A model generated the notes under the pieces. The model was not told where the DNA came from. It saw only the letters and a list, made by a program, of their open reading frames with translations, and did no database searches. The position numbers and the translations under genes are program-made. From contig DATDZF010000085.1 in the NCBI GenBank assembly GCA_035288785.1, positions 1-23,688 of the forward strand: a stretch of DNA of 23,688 nt. The letters run 5' to 3'. The DNA is from JACRGC01 sp035288785 (GTDB taxonomy: Archaea > Micrarchaeota > Micrarchaeia > Norongarragalinales > SBBD01). Below are positions 13,795-18,601 of the stretch, one piece after another. Numbering within the stretch: the first letter of the stretch is position 1; each line of letters begins with the position of its first letter.

Positions 13795-14124
13795 ATGGGC
13801 AAAATGGCAGAATACGCGGTTATTTTCGTTGCGATAGCGGTAGTGGCATTTGGCGCATTTTCGGCATTCTCACCGCCCAGGCCCGATTTGGATCCGCAGG
13901 GAAGATTGTTGCAGACGGCAGCCAACCAGCAGTTTTACCAGCAGCAGGCGGCCAGTCCGGGAAATGAGTGCGGCAACCTTAAGGACGCGGCTAATGTCCA
14001 GCATCTCAGCCACCACCCATCGCAGTATGCGGAGTGCCTAAGGAATGTGGAGCCGGGATTCCTGAAGCAGGCGACGGGAAGGGCACTGCAGCAGATTATC
14101 GGCAGCGACAGCCCTGGCGGCTAG
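13795..14124 (+). CDS. Single-helix exported protein with C/HxxHH/C cluster
   Basis: 109 residues. One membrane helix (about 6-24), a Gln-rich linker (43-51), then a compact domain with ECGN (C59), QHLSHHPSQY (H70, H73, H74) and AECL (C81). Two Cys and three His within 23 residues suggest a metal site on the outer face. AGGTGAT, inside the end of the preceding gene, lies before this ATG, so the two are probably co-translated. I do not recognise a named family. It has the same anchor-linker-domain plan as the proteins at 9855 and 11277 but lacks their C-terminal peptide. Confidence 0.65.
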   Translation: MGKMAEYAVIFVAIAVVAFGAFSAFSPPRPDLDPQGRLLQTAANQQFYQQQAASPGNECGNLKDAANVQHLSHHPSQYAECLRNVEPGFLKQATGRALQQIIGSDSPGG

Positions 14125-14209
14125 GCGAACGCCTAAATGAGGGCAAGAATGAACTCCTCCGGCTGACGCTAACCCCGGAAAAGGACTTAAAAATGCGAGT
14201 TGGGAAAAA

Positions 14210-14422
14210 ATGTTTGAAAACCAGTTGGATTACCTGCGCAACAACCATTTGGCCATGATGGCCGTTTGCTGCCTGCTTCCAGTAATCCCGATTTTGGGCT
14301 TGCAGCTTGCCGGCATCACGGGCTGGTGGATTTTCCCGCTTGCACTAGTAATTTGCATCGGCAGCCACGTGTTGATGATGGCACTTCCGAGCAAGCACGG
14401 GGAGAGGAAAGCATGCCACTAA
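14210..14422 (+). CDS. DUF2933-like two-helix membrane protein ending in ACH
   Basis: 70 residues. NNHLAMMAVCCLLPVIPILG (11-30) and a second helix (40-58) are joined by a short turn; the tail is MALPSKHGERKACH. CC in the first helix, Met pairs and a Cys-His end suggest soft-metal contact. The layout is that of DUF2933-type small proteins found in heavy-metal loci. The protein at 14679 is a paralogue. No good ribosome site is seen before this ATG. The next start overlaps its last codons. Confidence 0.6.
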   Translation: MFENQLDYLRNNHLAMMAVCCLLPVIPILGLQLAGITGWWIFPLALVICIGSHVLMMALPSKHGERKACH

Positions 14423-14532
14423 ACAAGGCTCTTGGATTCTTTCGCGGCCATCGGGCGGCATTTGAAACCATTTTTTGGGTTGCCGTACTCGGTTTGGCGT
14501 ACCTGGCTATGCTGAAGGCCATGCATCCATGA
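14413..14532 (+). CDS. 39-residue single-helix membrane microprotein
   Basis: The frame overlaps the end of the DUF2933-like gene by ten bases and is preceded by GGAGAGG, a good ribosome site. A basic amphipathic start, MPLNKALGFFRGHRAAFE, leads into one membrane helix, TIFWVAVLGLAYLAML, and the end KAMHP. It is probably a small subunit or regulator of a neighbouring membrane protein. No family is recognised. Confidence 0.5.
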   Translation: MPLNKALGFFRGHRAAFETIFWVAVLGLAYLAMLKAMHP

Positions 14533-14678
14533 GGGAAGGATTCGGGTACTGAAGGTAATGGACGGAAATACGGCGATAGGCAAGAAATAAAGGGTTTTAG
14601 GAGAAAAATGCATGTCAATAGGCTTGGAAATTGCACATTCATTCAATTACAAGGATATAGGATTCGGGTGAAGAAATC

Positions 14679-15017
14679 ATGGACCTTAGCTGGAATGGAA
14701 TCAAGAACAACCATCTACTGTTGATGGTGCTCTGCTGCCTCATACCGCTGGTGCTTATCTTCGGGGCAACTTCCTTCGGGCTCAACCTGCGCAATTATTC
14801 GTGGGTGATCCTGCTGCTATGCCCGCTTTCGATGATGTGGATGATGAAGGACATGCACGGAAGCCATGCCGGGCACGGAAGCGATGGCAGTATTGTGGGG
14901 CACGATGGCCATGGAACGAATGGGGCGGATGGGGAAAACGCATACTCCGAGCCAGGAAATGATGCCAAGGCAAGTATGAAAAATAAACCTCCTGCTAAAA
15001 AGGCGGCTTGCCATTGA
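14679..15017 (+). CDS. DUF2933-like membrane protein with His/Gly/Asp tail ending in ACH
   Basis: 112 residues. NNHLLLMVLCCLIPLVLIFG (10-29) matches the first helix of the protein at 14210. A second helix (about 40-56) carries CPLSMMWMMKDMHG, the Met/His wording of DUF2933. The hydrophilic tail holds six further His in GSHAGHG-type spacing, then a Lys-rich end AKKAACH. Copper or a related soft metal is the likely ligand. GGGTGA lies eight bases before the ATG. The pair 14210/14679 looks like a duplication in which one copy gained a His-rich tail. Confidence 0.65.
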   Translation: MDLSWNGIKNNHLLLMVLCCLIPLVLIFGATSFGLNLRNYSWVILLLCPLSMMWMMKDMHGSHAGHGSDGSIVGHDGHGTNGADGENAYSEPGNDAKASMKNKPPAKKAACH

Positions 15018-15065
15018 TGAATATATCGATTTTTTTGAATAGATGACAAAAAAATGGTGGTGAAT

Positions 15066-15359
15066 ATGGCAAAGGAAAAAGGGATGCATCGTTTGGACTG
15101 GTGGCCGGTCTCGCTCTCCTTGGGGGTCACTTTCGCGGCGCTCTCACTGCTCTGCGGGTTGCTGCTGCTGATTTCTCCGTCGCTAGTGCTGGGGTTCCTC
15201 AACTCACTGACGCATTACGGCTTTGCGGTCGCTCCCAGGGCGATTGACCTGATGAGCATGGTATCAGCCATCTTGGTTTCCTTCATCGGCGGGTTCCTTA
15301 TCGGGGCCGTTTTCGTGCAGGCCTACAATGCATGCTTGAAGCATTGCAAATATGAATGA
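15066..15359 (+). CDS. DUF5676-like two-helix membrane protein
   Basis: 97 residues. A charged start (MAKEKGMHRLDWWP) is followed by two long helices (about 15-46 and 62-88). The SLSLGVTFAALSLLCG and FIGGFLIGAVFVQAYN stretches recall DUF5676 small membrane proteins, which are common in metal-resistance clusters. The end, NACLKHCKYE, adds two Cys and one His on the side reached after the second helix. GGTGGTGA just before the ATG at 15066 sets the start, rather than an in-frame ATG at 15054. Role unknown. Confidence 0.6.
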   Translation: MAKEKGMHRLDWWPVSLSLGVTFAALSLLCGLLLLISPSLVLGFLNSLTHYGFAVAPRAIDLMSMVSAILVSFIGGFLIGAVFVQAYNACLKHCKYE

Positions 15360-15408
15360 AGCGCAATGTGATTTATTACGGTTATTAAATACAAAAAAGG
15401 TGATAAAC

Positions 15409-15444
15409 ATGGATGGAAAGAAAGGCGGCGGCAAATGCTGTTAA
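15409..15444 (+). CDS. 11-residue microprotein ending in CC
   Basis: A full-strength ribosome site, AGGTGAT, lies five bases before an ATG that opens MDGKKGGGKCC and stops at TAA. An AT-rich GTTATTAAATAC (15381-15392) upstream could be a promoter. If translated it would be one of the shortest genes known. The Lys/Gly body and Cys-Cys end resemble the tail of the 27-residue protein at 8249. It could be a metal-binding peptide or a leader peptide sensing Cys or metal supply for the gene 31 bases downstream. Unproven. Confidence 0.4.
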   Translation: MDGKKGGGKCC

Positions 15445-15474
15445 ACCACCCGGAAGGCAAGGTTGGATGAAACC

Positions 15475-15624
15475 ATGGGAGTAAACAAATACTATGAATG
15501 CCCCGAATGCCAGCTAAAATACGCCCAGTTGGCATGGGCGGAGAAATGCGGCAAATGGTGCAGGAAATACCATAGTTGCAACTTAGGGATTACCGGGCAT
15601 TCGATAAATAGGATTAGGGGATGA
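15475..15624 (+). CDS. 49-residue Cys-rich protein (CPEC...C...C...C)
   Basis: The chain opens MGVNKYYECPECQLKYAQ, a CxxC knuckle (C9, C12), followed by AEKCGKWCRKYHSCN (C25, C29, C35) and a short helical end. The E/KCxxWCxxxxSCN wording is familiar from small uncharacterised proteins in metal-related loci of archaea and bacteria. A small zinc or soft-metal fold is likely; no signal segment is present. No strong ribosome site is seen (AAGGTTGGATGAAACC). It is the last gene of the first plus-strand cluster. Confidence 0.65.
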   Translation: MGVNKYYECPECQLKYAQLAWAEKCGKWCRKYHSCNLGITGHSINRIRG

Positions 15625-15629
15625 GGGAA

Positions 15630-15706
15630 CCAATGCCGGCAAGCACCCGTTGTTGGGCCTAAGGGATGGTTGCTTGGCACATCGATCTCGCCAACAGGGG
15701 CATTGG
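15630..15706. other. Structured spacer between convergent genes
   Basis: CCAATGCC (15630-15637) and GGCATTGG (15699-15706) close a 77-base region. Inside, CAAGCA (15640-15645) can pair with TGCTTG (15671-15676), and TGTTGG (15651-15656) can pair with CCAACA (15691-15696). It may be a bidirectional terminator or a small structured RNA. It is not a tRNA: no T-arm consensus is present. Confidence 0.4.
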
Positions 15707-15727
15707 ATTCCAGGAAATATGGAGGCC

Positions 15728-16216
15728 TCATTTCTCCAGCAATGCCTGCTTAAGCTCATCCTTTAGGTGGATAATCTTGAGCTTGCCGGATTTTTGCACA
15801 TCAATTACGCCCATGGATTCAAGCTTGGCAACTATCCGGTGAGCCTTGAGACGGGTCATCCCCTCGAGCCTCGATATCTCGGCCTGCAATATCCTGCCGT
15901 TACTGCGCAAAAGCTCCTTGATTACAAGCTTTTCATCCCGGTCCATGAATTTGAGCACCAATTCGGCGACGGCCTTTGCCTCCAGCCCCTTCCTGTCCAC
16001 CTTGCCGCTTAGCAGGTAGAATACTACCGCCCCGACCACCACTCCCACCATGGAAAGGAGGACCATCAGCTCAACATGGAACCCAAAGAGCAGGTGGTAG
16101 AGGGAGGAAAGGGCGGAATTCTCGGGAGCTTGGAATGAAAAGACGGTCAGGAATATGAGGAGCGCAAAAACCGCAATCAGCAAAATCGCAAAAGCGGTTT
16201 TTTTATTGGATACCAT
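15728..16216 (-). CDS. Membrane-anchored winged-helix regulator (second copy of the layout)
   Basis: 162 residues. Helices at about 8-27 and 48-69, with a 20-residue outer loop, are followed by a winged helix (about 92-155) with LRSNGRILQAEISRLEGMTR and AHRIVAKLESMGVIDVQKSG. The architecture equals that of the protein at 5917, and this HTH matches the DUF7343-type archaeal domain by eye. AGGTGAT lies seven bases before the ATG at 16216; a GTG at 16228 overlaps that site and is less likely. It diverges from the cupredoxin-CopA cluster across an array of TGTTTCA half-sites, which it probably binds. The outer loop lacks Cys, so it does not look like a direct thiol copper sensor. Confidence 0.8.
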   Translation of the reverse strand: MVSNKKTAFAILLIAVFALLIFLTVFSFQAPENSALSSLYHLLFGFHVELMVLLSMVGVVVGAVVFYLLSGKVDRKGLEAKAVAELVLKFMDRDEKLVIKELLRSNGRILQAEISRLEGMTRLKAHRIVAKLESMGVIDVQKSGKLKIIHLKDELKQALLEK

Positions 16217-16249
16217 TGGGGGAATCACCTATAAGGGGGTTTAAGGGCC

Positions 16250-16341
16250 TGTTTCAATAATTTGAAACATGTCCGCCTTAAGTTCCAGCATTGTGAAACA
16301 ATAAAATCGGTTGTTTCATGAATTTATATATATTGTTTCAA
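16250..16341. promoter_or_regulatory. Operator array of TGTTTCA half-sites
   Basis: Five copies of TGTTTCA or its complement: an inverted pair at 16250-16256 and 16263-16269, a second, outward-facing pair TGAAACAA (16294-16301) and TTGTTTCA (16311-16318), and a single TTGTTTCAA (16333-16341). The last one touches the TATA box of the plus-strand cluster. The first lies close to the minus-strand regulator start. This suits autoregulation and control of the cupredoxin-CopA genes by the divergent winged-helix protein. Confidence 0.75.
16323..16332 (+). promoter_or_regulatory. TATA box of the cupredoxin/CopA cluster
   Basis: TTTATATATA predicts transcription from about 16354, with a leader of about 75 bases. 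It is framed by TGTTTCA half-sites ending at 16318 and beginning at 16334. Confidence 0.65.
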
Positions 16342-16429
16342 CCATAGGATTAACTACAGTTATTGAATATCGATTAATAATATGGCCCATAGGCCGTGTT
16401 GTAATTGATTTTCATATTAAGGTGAGACC

Positions 16430-16858
16430 ATGGAAAGGAATATGCTCCTGCTTTTCGGTGTGGCGATAGCAGGGGTTTTGGGCTTGGTGATTTTTGCGCA
16501 GATGACGGCGCCAAAGGCACCGGCCCCAAGCGAAGTAAGGTTGCAGCCAACAATTGCATTAGGCGGAAGCGAGCCAACAGGTGCGCCGGGCGAAACCCAG
16601 GTTATAGACATCAGGGCCCTGGGTACGGGGGTTTACGACAAGCCGAAAGTCACGGTAAAGGCGGGGGTTCCTGTCAAGGTCCGCTTTTCAGCCGACCAGA
16701 ATTCCGGCTGCGGAAGGCAAATGGCGATACCAGATTACGGGATCAGCTTGATTTCAAGGAACGGCGAAACACAAGAGGCGACATTCACCCCCCAAAAGGG
16801 CGAGCATGCCTACAGGTGCGGAATGAACATGTTCCGGGGAGTGCTTTATGCGGAGTAA
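16430..16858 (+). CDS. Membrane-anchored cupredoxin
   Basis: 142 residues. One membrane helix (about 5-23), a Pro/Ala linker, then a beta-sandwich (57-142): QVIDIRALGTGVYDKPKVTV, VPVKVRFSADQNSGCGRQMA and FTPQKGEHAYRCGMNMFRGV. The order and the FxPxKxGxxxYxCGMNMFRG ending are those of single-domain cupredoxins near copper genes. Likely ligands are C94, C130 and Met132 or Met134, with Cys where blue-copper proteins have His, so Cu+ storage or transfer is more likely than electron transfer. AGGTGA lies four bases before the ATG. The next gene overlaps its end by 11 bases. Confidence 0.8.
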   Translation: MERNMLLLFGVAIAGVLGLVIFAQMTAPKAPAPSEVRLQPTIALGGSEPTGAPGETQVIDIRALGTGVYDKPKVTVKAGVPVKVRFSADQNSGCGRQMAIPDYGISLISRNGETQEATFTPQKGEHAYRCGMNMFRGVLYAE

Positions 16859-17318
16859 AATCCAGGATAGGTTGGATTTGCTGAAAGGGATGTTCGCAAA
16901 TAAGAGGTTCGCAACCATTGCGGGGGGGCTTTTTATCCTCCTGCTCGGTATTTACTTCATTATTTCGGGGACATTCGTCCTTTCCCTGATGCAATTCAAC
17001 CAGACTGCGGATGGGGCGATAGTGGCGATGCAAATTGTTATCGCTATTCTTGCAGCGCTCCAAATTGCAATCATGCTTAATTTCGGCGGAAGAAAGAGGG
17101 ATATGGCCGGCGGCATTGTCGCATTGTTCGCATCGGCATGCCCGTATTGCGTCCCGCTTTGGGTTTATGCGCTCGGGCTCGGAAGCTCGCTGGCGTTCCT
17201 TGCGGACTTTTCATTGGGAATTGGCGTTATTGCCGCGGCATTGCTTGCATATTCATTATGGAGGTGCTTGGATCCGGAATGCAGGGTGGTAAAATATGAG
17301 AAAAACGTTCAAGGTTAA
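16848..17318 (+). CDS. Four-helix membrane protein with CPYC in the third helix
   Basis: 156 residues. Helices at about 22-41, 57-78, 88-112 and 116-138. SACPYCVPLWVY (97-108) puts a glutaredoxin-type CPYC in or at the edge of helix three. CLDPEC (140-145) follows helix four on the cytoplasmic or outer side. Two Cys pairs in a four-helix bundle could pass electrons as DsbB/VKOR proteins do, or relay copper. No family is recognised. Its start lies inside the end of the cupredoxin gene, and the HMA gene starts inside its own end, so the three are translated as a unit. Confidence 0.65.
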   Translation: MRSKIQDRLDLLKGMFANKRFATIAGGLFILLLGIYFIISGTFVLSLMQFNQTADGAIVAMQIVIAILAALQIAIMLNFGGRKRDMAGGIVALFASACPYCVPLWVYALGLGSSLAFLADFSLGIGVIAAALLAYSLWRCLDPECRVVKYEKNVQG

Positions 17319-17508
17319 GGGAATGCACTGCAACAGCTGCAACTGGCTGATTTCAGAGAATGTTAAGGAAATCAAGGGGGTAAGGAGCGTGGAAGCGGAT
17401 TTCACTAAGCGCGAAACGGTTGTTGAATTCGAGAAGCCGGCAACTGAGGAGGAAATAATAAAAGCGATAGAGAAGGAGGGAGGGTATAAGGTGGAGAATA
17501 TCAGCTGA
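17296..17508 (+). CDS. CopZ-like HMA copper chaperone
   Basis: 70 residues, a single heavy-metal-associated domain. KGMHCNSCNWLISENVKEIK carries the GMxCxxC loop (C12, C15); VRSVEADFTKRETVVEFE and EEIIKAIEKEGGYKV give the rest of the ferredoxin-like fold. It should carry Cu+ in the cytoplasm to the ATPase at 18602 or the HMA fusion at 17595. Trp17 after CNSC is unusual. GGTGGTAAAAT before the ATG is the ribosome site, inside the end of the previous gene. Confidence 0.9.
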   Translation: MRKTFKVKGMHCNSCNWLISENVKEIKGVRSVEADFTKRETVVEFEKPATEEEIIKAIEKEGGYKVENIS

Positions 17509-17594
17509 AAAGCGCGGATGTTGATTGAAAGTTAAAACTGGAATCGGCGGGAAGGCATCAAATTTAATTGAAAATTATGTTTTTTGGTGGTAAA

Positions 17595-18509
17595 ATGGTG
17601 GAAAAAGACGTCTACATCAGGGAATTGAACTGCGAGGCATGCGAAAGGCTGGTCGAGCGGATTGCAATCCGTCATTCAGTCAAGCTGGAGGATGTCGATT
17701 TCCAGCAGAAGCGCGCAAGGCTAAGCGGTGAAACTCCCCAAATGGAGGCAATGGCGCAGGAACTTGAGAAAATGGGGTATTCCACTTCCTTCGAGAGGGT
17801 CCCAAGGGGCGGGAAAGGGAAAATGCGCCTTATCAATTTCATCAGAGGGGCGATTTTCGGTGAGGACAATTACAAGGTTGAGGCCAAGGGCGTCGAAATA
17901 TTCGTCTTTTCATTTGTAATTCTTGCGGTTGCGACAATAAGCATGAGCTTTGTAGGTATCATAACCGGCGACAGCACGTATTATGCTTTCCTTTCGCTTA
18001 TTTCAATTGCGGTGATTATCGCGGTTGCATGGCAGGTCGAGGCATACAGGGATTCATTCACGCACATGAATGGCATGATGATCGGAATGACTATTGGAAT
18101 GACTGCAGGGTTCCTTGCGGGCGCCATAGTTGGGGCAACAAACGGCATGTTCATAGGAACCGTTTACGGCATGCTTATTGGAATGGCTGCCGGGGCTTAT
18201 CTCGGCTATTGCTGCGGCATAATGGGAGTACTGGAAGGGCTGATGGGAGGGCTGATGGCAGGGACAATGGGCGCAATGCTATCGGTCATGATGATTTTTG
18301 ACAACCTCAAGCTTTTCCTCCCGATCCTTCTTGCCAGCTTTGTCATTATCATGTTCGGGCTAAGTTACATGATACATAAGGAGAACATTGGCTTCAAGGC
18401 GGAAAAGCCGAAAATCTGGGGTTTCCTGGCGTTGGCGCTGCTTGTCCATATAATTACGCTCCTTGTAATCGCGTATGGGCCAAAATCTGCTGCGGTGCTT
18501 GCCGGGTAA
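17595..18509 (+). CDS. HMA domain fused to Gly/Met-rich membrane domain
   Basis: 304 residues. An N-terminal HMA domain (about 3-68) with ELNCEACERLVERI (C13, C16) lacks the usual Met before the first Cys. A linker (70-100) and helices at about 102-124 and 129-148 follow. Residues 157-233 are packed with Gly and Met at regular spacing, for example GMMIGMTIGMTAGF and NGMFIGTVYGMLIGMAAG, and hold a CCG (206-208). Two final helices lie at 238-258 and 275-294. The Met/Gly helices look like a tightly packed, thioether-lined path, so a copper carrier or channel loaded by its own HMA domain is plausible. Gly/Met-rich relatives exist as hypothetical proteins. GGTGGT three bases before the ATG sets the start. 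It sits between the chaperone and CopA. Confidence 0.7.
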   Translation: MVEKDVYIRELNCEACERLVERIAIRHSVKLEDVDFQQKRARLSGETPQMEAMAQELEKMGYSTSFERVPRGGKGKMRLINFIRGAIFGEDNYKVEAKGVEIFVFSFVILAVATISMSFVGIITGDSTYYAFLSLISIAVIIAVAWQVEAYRDSFTHMNGMMIGMTIGMTAGFLAGAIVGATNGMFIGTVYGMLIGMAAGAYLGYCCGIMGVLEGLMGGLMAGTMGAMLSVMMIFDNLKLFLPILLASFVIIMFGLSYMIHKENIGFKAEKPKIWGFLALALLVHIITLLVIAYGPKSAAVLAG

Positions 18510-18601
18510 AAATTAAATTATAAAGGCATATTGGAAATGGGAAGATGGGCGATATTATCCCAAAATTCCGCCATTTTACATAATTTTTTAGGTGAAAAAA
18601 C
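18510..18601 (+). promoter_or_regulatory. Upstream region of copA with operator-like segment
   Basis: TTAAATTATAAAGG (18513-18526) is TATA-like. TTTACATAATTT (18575-18586) repeats twelve bases of the palindrome operator at 9774-9785, but the right half is degenerate (TTTTAGG instead of GTAAAGC). AGGTG, seven bases before the ATG, follows at once, so a bound repressor could also affect this gene. The match is AT-rich and may be chance. Confidence 0.35.

Noticed and set aside
14608..14727. Short frame starting ATG after AGGAG
   Set aside because: Overlaps the DUF2933-like gene at 14679 out of frame for many codons and has no recognisable features.
15630..15706. tRNA-like fold
   Set aside because: Closing stem resembles an acceptor stem in length, but no T-arm, D-arm or anticodon layout fits.
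15492..15731. Minus-strand frame of 79 codons
   Set aside because: Antisense to the 49-residue Cys-rich gene, which has a recognisable Cys pattern; it also starts inside the regulator end.
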